Under the pieces are notes generated by a model. That model was not told the origin of the DNA, searched no databases, and saw only the letters and a program-made list of their open reading frames with translations. Source: Chryseobacterium angstadtii (GTDB taxonomy: Bacteria > Bacteroidota > Bacteroidia > Flavobacteriales > Weeksellaceae). From it: a stretch of 64,000 nucleotides of DNA. The stretch is from positions 558,001-622,000 of the forward strand of contig NZ_LFND01000002.1 in assembly GCF_001045465.1 (NCBI RefSeq). The letters run 5' to 3'. Shown piece by piece: positions 25,957 through 35,600 of this stretch. The translations under genes and the position numbers were made by a program. How positions within the stretch are numbered: position 1 is the first letter of the stretch; each line of letters begins with the position of its first letter.

Positions 25957-25982
25957 TTTTATTTACAGAAATAACATTGAAG

Positions 25983-26011
25983 CCACTCTGAAACATTCAG
26001 GGTGGTTTTTT
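25983..26011 (+). terminator. Terminator after the DUF1232 gene
   Basis: CCACTCTGAA (25983-25992) pairs with TTCAGGGTGG (25996-26005), with one G-U, loop ACA, followed by six T. Confidence 0.9.
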
Positions 26012-26055
26012 AATGACAATTGCCTGATAAATTTTTAAGCCTTATTTCAAATCCT

Positions 26056-26063
26056 TAAATTTG
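26056..26063 (+). promoter_or_regulatory. -7 box of the UMP synthase gene
   Basis: TAAATTTG, an exact TAnnTTTG match, 19 bp before the ATG. Confidence 0.55.
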
Positions 26064-26082
26064 CACTATCTAATAAAAAATA

Positions 26083-27462
26083 ATGGAAAGTAAAAAAGAA
26101 TTTTTCTTAGAGTGCTACAAACTGGGCATCATCAAATTCGGAAGATTTACTCTGAAAAGTGGCATTGAAAGTCCGTTCTACGTAGACCTGAGACCTTTGG
26201 CTTCAGACCCTAAAATCCTAAAAAATCTGGCTAATTATTTACTGGAAATGCTTCCACTGGATAATTTTGATTTAATCTGCGGAGTGCCTTATGCTGCTCT
26301 TCCGATGGCCACTGCAATGTCTCTGGAAAGCTACATTCCATTAATTATTAAAAGAAAAGAGGCTAAAAGCTACGGAACTAAAAAGCTCATTGAAGGAATT
26401 TACCAGAAAGGACAGAACTGCCTGTTGGTAGAAGATGTCATTACTTCAGGAAAATCTCTTGTAGAAACCATTGCCGAAGTAGAGCAGGAAGACCTTAAAG
26501 TAGCCGATATTGTTGTGGTTCTTGACAGAGAACAGGGCGGAAAACAGTTATTGGAAAGCAAAGGCTACAGAGTTCATACGCTGTTCAATATCTCAGAAGT
26601 CTGCGCTATTCTTCAGGAAACCGGAGAACTTTCGGATGAAGAAGTAAAGAGAATCCAGGATTTCCTTCAGGGGAACCACATTCAGTTTGAAGAAAAAATA
26701 AGAAGTTCTTACGAGCAGAAGCTTCAACACGCCCAACACTCAGTTTCTAAAAAGCTATTGGAAACCGCTTTGGCTAAAAAATCAAACCTGATTGCCTCTG
26801 CAGATGTTACTACTACACAGGAACTTCTTGACCTGGCAGAAAAGGTAGGGCCACACGTGATCGCTTTAAAGACCCATATTGATATCATTTCAGATTTTGA
26901 ATATGAAAAAACCATTACTCCATTAAAAGCATTGGCTGAAAAGCACAGATTCTTATTGATGGAAGACAGAAAGTTTGCAGATATCGGAAATACGCAGGAA
27001 CTTCAGTTTACCAGCGGTGTATTTAAAATTACAGACTGGGCAGATTTTGTCACTTCACAGGTGATCGGAGGATTTGAATCCTTAGACTGCTTTAAAAATG
27101 TAGGTGTAGTAGCTATTGTGGGGATGTCTTCCAAAGGAGCACTGACTACGGCCAGTTACCGTGAAGAGGCTTTAAAAATAGCATCATCCCACCCGAATGT
27201 AATTGGAGGCGTATCACAAAACCCGATTCCTGAAGAGCTTCTTCTTTTCACGCCGGGAGTGAATCTTGCAGATTCAGGAGACGGAAAAGGACAGCAATAC
27301 AATACGCCTGAACATGTTTTCAAAATGCTTCATACCGACTTCATTATTGTCGGAAGAGGAATCTACAAATCCAATGATCCTGAAACGGCCGCTATTACGT
27401 ATAAAAACGAGGGCTGGAGCGCGTATATTAATTCTTTGCAAAAAAACGAGATCCACGGCTAA
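26083..27462 (+). CDS. Bifunctional UMP synthase: orotate phosphoribosyltransferase + OMP decarboxylase
   Basis: Carries the last two steps of UMP synthesis in one 459-aa chain. OPRT is N-terminal (about 1-205): FTLKSGIESPFYVDLRPL, CGVPYAALPMAT and the PRPP loop CLLVEDVITSGKSLVET. OMP decarboxylase is C-terminal (about 225-459): LKTHIDIISDFEYEKTI, the catalytic D-K-x-x-D set in LMEDRKFADIGNT, WADFVTSQVIGG, PGVNLADSGDGKGQQYNTP and DFIIVGRGIYKSNDP. The order, the linker and the residue patterns resemble animal and plant UMP synthase; bacterial stand-alone PyrF usually has FLDLKFHDIPNT at this place. Probably replaces separate pyrE and pyrF; none are next to it. Confidence 0.93.
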   Translation: MESKKEFFLECYKLGIIKFGRFTLKSGIESPFYVDLRPLASDPKILKNLANYLLEMLPLDNFDLICGVPYAALPMATAMSLESYIPLIIKRKEAKSYGTKKLIEGIYQKGQNCLLVEDVITSGKSLVETIAEVEQEDLKVADIVVVLDREQGGKQLLESKGYRVHTLFNISEVCAILQETGELSDEEVKRIQDFLQGNHIQFEEKIRSSYEQKLQHAQHSVSKKLLETALAKKSNLIASADVTTTQELLDLAEKVGPHVIALKTHIDIISDFEYEKTITPLKALAEKHRFLLMEDRKFADIGNTQELQFTSGVFKITDWADFVTSQVIGGFESLDCFKNVGVVAIVGMSSKGALTTASYREEALKIASSHPNVIGGVSQNPIPEELLLFTPGVNLADSGDGKGQQYNTPEHVFKMLHTDFIIVGRGIYKSNDPETAAITYKNEGWSAYINSLQKNEIHG

Positions 27463-27516
27463 AATCCTGTTGAATATTTTCAAAATAAGTTTATATTTGG
27501 GCTTTATCACAGGATA

Positions 27517-30336
27517 TTGAAAAAGATCACCACATGTCTTATTTTGTTTTGGGGAATTATACAGATTTCCGGGCAGAAAGACAGCATATATATTGAAGCA
27601 AAATTATCTGCCGACAGGAAGACGCTGGAGGTCAATCAGGAAATGGTGTATTACAATCATTCTGATAAAGACCTGCATTCGGTGAAGCTCCTCAACTGGG
27701 TTTCTGCTTACAACAAAAGAGGAACCTCACTGGTATACAGAAAACTGGAAGACCGGAGCAGCGATCTGCATTTTGCAAAACCAGAGCAGCTGGCTAAACT
27801 TCTGGATTTACAGATTAAAGATTCGGCTCAGCAGCCTGTTTCTGTGAATTCCACGACAGATGAAAATCTTTTTCTTGCTCTTAAAGAGGCTTTAAAACCT
27901 GGCGAAAGCATCAAATTGCAGCTTCAGTACCGGATGATCCTTCCTGATAAAAAATTTACGGGATACGGTACTTCCGATACTACAACAGCTTTAAAATATT
28001 TCTTTATTGTTCCGGATCGTTTCGATCCGGACAATATTTCCAAAAGAAATTATCATGATATTGAGGAGTCTGTAAGTTTCAATACTTTCTGGACGATCAA
28101 CTTTGATCTTCCGCCGAACAGCTTTATCGAAGGGAATCTTCCTCAAACCCAGATGAATTCTTTCAAGGGCTATCTTGATTCTGATCCCGAATTTATTATT
28201 TCTCAAAACGGGCTTCCTTCCATCACAGTCAATGTGGATGGAGCAGACACCACCATTAAATTCGGATACAGTCTGAAACCGGAAGAGAAGCAGAATCTTG
28301 AATTTTACCTGCCTTTACATTTAAAGTTTATCAAGGAAAAAACGGGTTTCCTTCCGAAAGATCTTTTTATTTCGGATAAGTTCAGATCTGCGGAAGATTT
28401 CTTCGGAAACAATGATATCACTTTCTGGAAGTTCAGATTTCAACTGTTCACTGATGCTGAAAAAACAGATCTCGATTATTTCGGAATCATCGCAAAAAAA
28501 ATCCTTGACGAAGGTATCATTGCCGATAAACAGGACCATCACTGGTTCAAAAACGGATTGAAATCGTATCTGGAAATCCAGTACATCCAAAAGTTCTACA
28601 AAGACACCAAATTATTGGGAAATCTTCCCGAAACCCGTATTTTCGGAGTAAAACCTCTGAAACTGTTTCATGCATCGGAAGTAAAACTTATTGACCGTTA
28701 CGGACTCGCTTATCAATATATTACGTCTCAAAACCTTGATCAGAAGATCAGTGAAAAATTTACGGTTTTGAGCAATTTCAACAATATGGCTGTCAGCAGC
28801 TTTGAAACAGGGAGTCTTTTCAATTATACTGCTGATAAAATGGGTTATGACCGTTTTAACAGTATTTTAAAGGATTATATCTCAAAAAATACAGACAGAC
28901 AGATAAATCCGGAAGATTTTCTTAAAGAGCTGGCCGAAAAAGAAAAAACGTCAGCCTATCTTTCTGATTTTTTAAAACAAAAAAACAGGGTGAACTTCCG
29001 ATTGAAAACAGTGAGAAAGGAGGATGACTCTTTAAGCATTAAGATCGCAAAAAATACAGACTCTCCTATTCCGGTAAAATTAGAAACCAAAACGAGTGAG
29101 GGTGAAAAAAAATCCTACTGGATAGAAACGGAAAGCGACCGGATGACCAATTTTTCTCTTCCGGCTTCTGAAGACATTCATAAAGTTACGCTTAACAGTG
29201 ATTATATTTTCCCAGAATCTAAATACCGGGACAATTTTTTATATGCAAAAGGAATTTTTTCGAATGCTAAAAAAATAAAGTTTAAGCTTATCAAGGATAT
29301 TCCCAATCCTGAATATAACGAAATATACATCAGCCCGAGGGTACGTTTTAACAACACATATGATAAATTCCTTCTGGGAGTGAACTTAAAGAATCAGTCT
29401 TTCTTCGATCAGAAGTTTCTGTACTCTTTTACCCCAACCTACAGTACCGGAACCGGAAAGCTGACAGGATCGGGAGCGGTCTCCTACTCTTTCCTTCCTG
29501 CCGAAAGTATTTTCAGAAGTATCACTTTTGGTGTTTCAGGTTCTTATTTCCACTATGATTACGGATTGGCTTACAGAAAAGGTTCTGTATTTTCCAGTTT
29601 CAATTTTAGAAAGAATCCACGAAGCACGGTAAGCAGAAGTATCGGGTTTTCTTATAATTACCTGGAAAGAGATCTGAGCCCCCGAATGGTAGCGAACAGA
29701 GATTATGGCAAGTATAATCTGTGGACCGCAGGATATGGCTACAGCGACAGCCAGATGATCCATGAAAAAAGTTTAAGTTTAAGCACTCAGGGAATGGAGG
29801 ACTTCAACAAAATTACGGCTGAAGGTTTTTACAGATGGGAATTTGCCCCTAAACAAAAACTAAGTCTCCGTCTGTTTGCCGGCTATTTTATAAGAAACGA
29901 TACCCGAAACAGTACGTTTAACTATGGAATTTCCAGGGTATCCAACTATTCTTTCTCTTATAATCTTTTGGGTGAAAGTGCTAACAGCGGGCTGCTATCT
30001 CAACAATTTATATTGGCTGACGGTGGTTTTAAATCTTTCCTTCCCGGATCTGTCAACCAATGGATTACTTCTTTCAATGTAGATTCAAGTGTATGGAAGA
30101 TATTTCACGTGTATGCTGATGCCGGAATCTATAAAAATAAAAACCGTCCTGCAGAATTTATCTGGGACAGTGGTATTAAAGTGAGGCTAATTCCGGATTT
30201 TCTTGAAATATATTTCCCGATACAATCGTCTTTAGGGTTTGAGCCTTCTTTTAAAGATTACGGGAAACGTATCAGATATACTTTGATTCTTAATCTGGGT
30301 GCGGTTATCAATGCAGCCCGAAGAGGATGGTATTAA
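27517..30336 (+). CDS. M1-aminopeptidase-like protein without HExxH, with C-terminal outer-membrane barrel
   Basis: A 939-aa exported protein with a TTG start and signal (KKITTCLILFWGIIQISGQ). The first 480 residues or so follow the gluzincin (M1) layout: an N-terminal beta-rich domain (EAKLSADRKTLEVNQEMVYYNHSDKDLHSVKL) and a middle region with HHWFKNGLKSYLEIQY, which aligns with the WFxEGFAxYLE stretch of M1 enzymes. The metal motif HExxH, expected before that stretch, is not found anywhere, so zinc catalysis is unlikely. From about residue 600 the sequence is aromatic-alternating with many short strands and ends in GAVINAARRGWY, like an outer-membrane barrel. Function is unknown; binding or secretion-chaperone roles are guesses. 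Confidence 0.65.
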   Translation: MKKITTCLILFWGIIQISGQKDSIYIEAKLSADRKTLEVNQEMVYYNHSDKDLHSVKLLNWVSAYNKRGTSLVYRKLEDRSSDLHFAKPEQLAKLLDLQIKDSAQQPVSVNSTTDENLFLALKEALKPGESIKLQLQYRMILPDKKFTGYGTSDTTTALKYFFIVPDRFDPDNISKRNYHDIEESVSFNTFWTINFDLPPNSFIEGNLPQTQMNSFKGYLDSDPEFIISQNGLPSITVNVDGADTTIKFGYSLKPEEKQNLEFYLPLHLKFIKEKTGFLPKDLFISDKFRSAEDFFGNNDITFWKFRFQLFTDAEKTDLDYFGIIAKKILDEGIIADKQDHHWFKNGLKSYLEIQYIQKFYKDTKLLGNLPETRIFGVKPLKLFHASEVKLIDRYGLAYQYITSQNLDQKISEKFTVLSNFNNMAVSSFETGSLFNYTADKMGYDRFNSILKDYISKNTDRQINPEDFLKELAEKEKTSAYLSDFLKQKNRVNFRLKTVRKEDDSLSIKIAKNTDSPIPVKLETKTSEGEKKSYWIETESDRMTNFSLPASEDIHKVTLNSDYIFPESKYRDNFLYAKGIFSNAKKIKFKLIKDIPNPEYNEIYISPRVRFNNTYDKFLLGVNLKNQSFFDQKFLYSFTPTYSTGTGKLTGSGAVSYSFLPAESIFRSITFGVSGSYFHYDYGLAYRKGSVFSSFNFRKNPRSTVSRSIGFSYNYLERDLSPRMVANRDYGKYNLWTAGYGYSDSQMIHEKSLSLSTQGMEDFNKITAEGFYRWEFAPKQKLSLRLFAGYFIRNDTRNSTFNYGISRVSNYSFSYNLLGESANSGLLSQQFILADGGFKSFLPGSVNQWITSFNVDSSVWKIFHVYADAGIYKNKNRPAEFIWDSGIKVRLIPDFLEIYFPIQSSLGFEPSFKDYGKRIRYTLILNLGAVINAARRGWY

Positions 30337-30346
30337 AAATAAAAAA

Positions 30347-30377
30347 GCAGCTGTAAAAAATACATCTGCTCCTTTTA
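30347..30377 (+). terminator. Weak terminator after the 939-aa gene
   Basis: GCAGCTGTA (30347-30355) and TACATCTGC (30361-30369) pair with one mismatch, followed by TCCTTTT. Confidence 0.4.
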
Positions 30378-30589
30378 ACATGTTATATTGAAAACTAACT
30401 TTTGCTTTTGCAGAAACGGTTCCTACTCATATGATTCAGGTTCTTATTCTACACTAACAAAATATCAAAAACAGTACCACAAAATTAATTATTACTAAAG
30501 AATCAGCTCATCCGCAAAATATCAAACACATTTTCTATTCAATTCATTAAGATATTTCAAATAAAATTAATGATTAGGATAGCTTTAGA

Positions 30590-30626
30590 AAAAAGGCTCC
30601 GGCCATTTCTTCGAAATGGCCGGAGC
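30590..30626 (-). terminator. Terminator of the lamin-tail-domain gene
   Basis: A perfect 14-bp stem: GCTCCGGCCATTTC (30596-30609) and GAAATGGCCGGAGC (30613-30626), loop TTC. On the minus strand six T follow. It serves the minus-strand gene at 30649 and accounts for the end of the 312-bp gap, which otherwise shows nothing. Confidence 0.9.
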
Positions 30627-30648
30627 TTATATTTAAAAAAAACTGAAA

Positions 30649-31509
30649 TTAGTCTTTTAAGATCTTCTGAGATACAGGCTCGTTGTTTACCGTTCCTGTT
30701 ACGATATAATTTCCTTTGGCAAGCTCAGCAACGTTTACGGTTCCGTTTTGTTTAACAGAAGTAGTTTTTACCACCTGTCCGAACATATTGTAAACTTTTA
30801 CATCCTTCACATCAGCTCCGAAAGTGATCTCGTCGCTTTTTACAAAAGTATTTTTTACGAAGTTGGCTGTTTTTGCATTTTTCACATCAGACACAGCTAG
30901 TGAACCTGAAGTATTTTGAGGAGTCGGAGCACCTGCTACGAAATCTGCTGCATTATTATTGGTATCACCTGCTGTTCTTGCTACTGAATTAGCAGCTGAC
31001 GGAGCCGGAGCAGGCCCTGTTCCTTCGAATTGAGTTGCGGTTGTTCCATACCCTACAAAATCTACCACATTAGCATCTGTAGGAGTTGTAACCTGTACTG
31101 AGTTATTGGCTAAAACTACTTTACCGGCACCCGCTGCCATTGCAAACCCCGGGGTTGTGTTTGTTCCTGTACCAAAATTGGTAGGAATCGGAGCGATGTA
31201 GTCCGGTGTTGGTAAATTAGTTGTACCTCCAGTACCTGCGCTTTCCTGTATTAAAAACATTTGGCCAGGATTCAAAGTAATGGTAGGTAGAGGATGATAC
31301 TGGTTGAAAGTACCTGCGGCAGAAGCATATTGTAAAGTAGCTCCTGTTAAAGTAACAACAGTTGAACCTATATTTTTCAATTCAACAAAATCATTTTTAT
31401 ATGTAGATCCAGAGTTTCCACCGCCTCCATATACTTCATTGATCACAATCTGCGCATTCATTGATGCCGCTGCAGAAATTAATCCTAAAACTGTAAAGAT
31501 TTTTTTCAT
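30649..31509 (-). CDS. T9SS-exported lamin tail domain protein
   Basis: A 286-aa exported protein. Signal peptide MKKIFTVLGLISAAASMNAQ; a lamin tail domain (IVINEVYGGGGNSGSTYKNDFVELKN ... VVDFVGYG) at about 20-190; and a C-terminal type A T9SS sorting domain with VKVYNMFGQVVKTTSVKQNGTVNVAELAKGNYIVTG at its core. Expected to cross the outer membrane by T9SS and be released or attached. Start placed at 31509, because that ATG gives the signal; a frame-equivalent ATG at 31557 would not. Transcribed from its own unit, with a terminator. Confidence 0.9.
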   Translation of the reverse strand: MKKIFTVLGLISAAASMNAQIVINEVYGGGGNSGSTYKNDFVELKNIGSTVVTLTGATLQYASAAGTFNQYHPLPTITLNPGQMFLIQESAGTGGTTNLPTPDYIAPIPTNFGTGTNTTPGFAMAAGAGKVVLANNSVQVTTPTDANVVDFVGYGTTATQFEGTGPAPAPSAANSVARTAGDTNNNAADFVAGAPTPQNTSGSLAVSDVKNAKTANFVKNTFVKSDEITFGADVKDVKVYNMFGQVVKTTSVKQNGTVNVAELAKGNYIVTGTVNNEPVSQKILKD

Positions 31510-31542
31510 TATAAAAAGTTTTAAATTTATGATATAAAAGTA

Positions 31543-31574
31543 CAAAAAAACCGTCACTTTATTAAAATGACGGT
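31543..31574 (-). terminator. Terminator of the T9SS gene at 31598
   Basis: ACCGTCA (31550-31556) and TGACGGT (31568-31574) with a loop of 11; on the minus strand seven T follow. Confidence 0.82.
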
Positions 31575-31597
31575 ATATAATTAATGATTAATTAAAA

Positions 31598-32533
31598 TTA
31601 CCTTTTAATAATTTTCTCTGAAACCGCTTTACCATTAATATTTCCGGTTACAATATAAATTCCTTTCTGAAGATCTGCAACATTTAAAACTCCGTTTTCT
31701 TTAACGGAAGCAGTTTTAACCAGCTGTCCACCTGCTGTGAAAACTTTAATATCAGATTTTAATCCGAAATGAATTTCATTCTCAACAGAAGTGTTTTTAA
31801 CAAATGCTTTATCGGCTACTTTATTATCAATAGTTGCTAATGCAGAACCTTGTGGAGTAAGTGAAAAATCATCAATAGCAAGACCGTCATCTGTTCCGGT
31901 AATGTTTACATCAACAAATCTGATCCAGAATGTTTGACCTGCTGCAATATTTAATCCTGAAATAGTAGAATTAAGAGCTGTTCTCAAACTTGCACTATTA
32001 CCATCTCTTGTTCCGGCTGTTCCTGAAATATCAGTAGTATTATACGTTAAAGCGGATACGCCAGTCCAGGTTCCTGTAGTAAGTGAAGTAGCATTTGTAC
32101 TGTATTCAAATGTGATCTGATCATTTGTTCCTCTGGTCGCCTGCCCCATTCTCCATTCTTCTCCGGTATATGCAACTGCAAGCTGAGTGATCGGGCTTCC
32201 TGTATTGTTGGTAAACTGAGCTCCCCATCTTGATAAAAGGTTACCACTTGCGATAGATCCTAATGCTCTGTCTGTACTCCCTGTAGAACCATAGCTATAA
32301 GTATCTCCGGCATTCAAAGCACCTGTATCTGCAGTGTAGGTAGCATTGGCATTGGCTCCTGTTTCGGAAACACTCCAGCCTGCAAGAGTTCCTGATAAGG
32401 TTAAAGAACCTGTACTTGTATTGGCAAGACCATCAAAGTTTTGGGTGTAAGCTGTGTTGAGTGCTGTTAAACTGATTTGACCAAATGCAAAACCGGTCAA
32501 AGCAAGTAAAGCTAACGAATAAATTTTTTTCAT
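31598..32533 (-). CDS. T9SS-exported protein
   Basis: A 311-aa exported protein: signal peptide MKKIYSLALLALTGFAFGQ, an Asn/Ser/Thr-rich beta domain (20-235; NFDGLANTSTGS, TGTWTGVSALTYN, FWIRFVDVNITGTDDGLAIDDFSL), then a T9SS type A C-terminal domain (IKVFTAGGQLVKTASVKENGVLNVADLQKGIYIVTG) homologous to that of the next gene. The core resembles secreted carbohydrate-binding or nuclease-like Bacteroidetes proteins, but no catalytic motif is seen. Tandem with the lamin-tail protein, possibly acquired by domain shuffling. Confidence 0.88.
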   Translation of the reverse strand: MKKIYSLALLALTGFAFGQISLTALNTAYTQNFDGLANTSTGSLTLSGTLAGWSVSETGANANATYTADTGALNAGDTYSYGSTGSTDRALGSIASGNLLSRWGAQFTNNTGSPITQLAVAYTGEEWRMGQATRGTNDQITFEYSTNATSLTTGTWTGVSALTYNTTDISGTAGTRDGNSASLRTALNSTISGLNIAAGQTFWIRFVDVNITGTDDGLAIDDFSLTPQGSALATIDNKVADKAFVKNTSVENEIHFGLKSDIKVFTAGGQLVKTASVKENGVLNVADLQKGIYIVTGNINGKAVSEKIIKR

Positions 32534-32674
32534 GATTTTTAAATTATATAATTAATAATATCCAGGGCTAAATTACATGATTTTTTTCTTCAAATACAAT
32601 AATTAGGTTAAATTTTTGTTAATAATGCCAAAACCGTTACTATTAACATTTTTTAGTTATTTTTACGAATTATT

Positions 32675-35600
32675 TTGAAAGGCTTGCGCAATCTTTTTCT
32701 TCTGATCGGTTTGTTTTTCATGGGCATATTTTCATCTTATGCACAAATATTTTCGTGGAAAAACCCCAACAATATTCCGGAAGATACTATTAAAAAAGAC
32801 AGCATTCTGGCCGCTAAATTTGAACGGGATATTTTTGCAAAGGACACCCTGGATTTTGTAAGAACCAATAACAAAATAATTGTAGACGAAGCGGTACTCG
32901 CCAAAAACGATAAGAAAAGATTTTTAGGAGAGCTGAACTCTAAAGGTTCCATTATCCGCGGAATTACATTCGGTAACAATCAGGGGCAGTCTGTACAGAG
33001 TTCTATGGATCTTCAGATTTCCGGAAGGTTGTCAAAAGACGTTACCATTCTGGCCAGTATCTCAGATCATAATTTACCTATTCAGGCGGACGGCTATACG
33101 CAAACCCTGGAAGAATTCGACAAGATTTATATGCAGCTTAATATTAAGGATAAATCAATCCTTAGAGCAGGGCATCTTGATCTTCTGGAAGCCAAAACTT
33201 ATTTTGCAAAATACCAGAGACGAAGCATGGGGCTTCAGTTTCAGACCGAATTCGGAAAAGATAATAAAACATTTGTAGATGTATCTATGGGTGTGGCCCG
33301 AAGTGAATTTCACAGAGTCCGTTTTCAGGGGGTTGAAGGTAACCAGGGACCTTACCGTCTGACCGGGAAAAACGGGGAACAGTTCATCACCCTTATTTCC
33401 GGTTCTGAGCAGGTATTTATTGATGGTATCCTTATGAAGCGTGGAGAAAATCAGGATTATATCATTAATTATAATACCGGAGAGGTGACATTCACCAGTT
33501 TCCGACCTATTTTCCAGCAGAATTTTATTACTATTTCCTATAACTATACGAACAGAAATTATTCCAGATATTTGTTTACAGGAAAAGTTGAACATCAAAG
33601 AGAAAAATTCAAAGTAGGCTTAAATTGGTTCATGGAAAATGACAATAAAAATGCCCCACTCTCTTTAAATCTTTCCAAAGAAGATGAACAGATCCTGGCC
33701 AATGCAGGAAATGATCCGAATCTGATGTACGCCCCATCCGGTGTGGTTACAGCATATGATGTCAACAAAATCCTTTACCGACTGAATCCTGCGGGGAGTT
33801 TTTATGAATTTTCTACAGATCAGAACGAAACGCTTTATCAGGTTTCTTTCACTTATTTCGGTCTCAATAAGGGAGATTATAAAATTACGCAGACTACCAA
33901 TAACGGACGTGTATTTGAGTATGTCGGGAATAATATGGGAGATTATAAAGCAGTAAGAAAGCTTCCTTCCCCTCAGAAATCACAGGTGTACTCTGTGAAT
34001 TCAGAATATCTTTTAAAGGAAGGAAAAATAGGTGCTGACTTCTCTCTGAGCAATTATGACCTCAATCTTTTTTCATCAAAGGACGCCGCTCAAAACATGG
34101 GCTATGCATGGCGCGTTTACGGAAATAAAAGTTTTACAAAAAGCAATTGGAAAGGAACTCCAAGTTTCGAATACCAATACATTGATAAGCAGTTCCATAT
34201 TCTTGACCGTATTAATGATGTGGAATTCTCAAGAGATTTCAACTTAGCGCAGGAATTCAGCCAAAGAACCCAAAACAGATTTATTTTCAGCTTTTTAAAC
34301 AAGTGGAATAATAAGTCTACCCTGAACTACAGAATCAATTACCTGGATGAGCAGGACACTTATAAAGGAATAAAAAATGATCTGGATTTTGGCTGGATCA
34401 CCGGGAAATTCTTTACAAAAGGAAATCTGTCTTATCTGAATACCAATGCTACCCTTCAGGACACTAAATTTATCCGTGGTGGAGTTTCTACCGAGTTTAC
34501 CGGTAAAAAAGGAAGCTGGGCCATTGGAGGAAGTATGGAACATAATGAGAAAAAGTATAATGATACCCAACTCATGGATGTCACAAGTTTCAGCTGGAAA
34601 GAAATTTTCGTACAGAAAAAGATTGGAGACAGTACGCGTACAAAACTCCTGGCAAAGGTTTATATGAGGGATAATGACTCTGTACGCGACAACAGGCTGC
34701 AGAGTATGAACAATATTCTGGGCTTCATGGCAGAAAGTCAGTTGATCAAAACAGAAAAAACCACTTTAAACGCTCTTATCCATTATAGAAAATTCTTCTA
34801 CCAAAACGAGAATGCTGATATGACCCGAAATAACGATTTTGTTGTCGGAAATATTCTTTATAATCAGCAGCTTTTCAGAAACGGGATGAGACTTCAGGCT
34901 TTTTATGAACTTGGAAACGGACAGGAGGCGCAGAGAGAGTTCCAATATCTTAAAGTAACGGACGGACAAGGGGTTTATAAATGGACCGATTACAATGGTG
35001 ACAGCGTTCAACAGCTCGACGAATTCGAAATTGCCGAGTATTCCGATCTGGCGCAGTACATCCGGATTTATACGAATTCGGTGCGTTATATTCCTTCAAA
35101 TAAAAATAAAATACAGCTGGCATTGTTCGTCAACCCATCTATAGTTTTCAATTCTGAAAATGCATTTTTAAAGCGCTGGAATTTCAATGTCTCGTTAAAT
35201 TCACAAAACTCTTTCTATAAAAAAGACAAAGTTCTGGTATTGAATCCGTTTGAAAAGAACAGCGACCAGATTCTCAAAAACCAGAACATTCTGGCTTCGG
35301 TACAGTTCAACCCTACTGAAAAATCAGGCTGGAATGGAAATTACTGTTTTATAACCAACGACAACCTCATCAATGCTAATTTCAGTAACGAAGAACGTGA
35401 GCAGACTTCACATTTCATCAATGTCGGATATTGGTTTAATAAGGAATTCAGAGTTGACTGGGAGAATTCTATTCACGATCTTAAAAACTCTTCACAATTG
35501 TTTGCTACGAGAGATTATCGCCTGAACAATGTGGAAACCAAGCCTAAAGCCACCTATAAATTCACGGATGCTATTCAGGCAGAGCTTTCTTCGGCTTACC

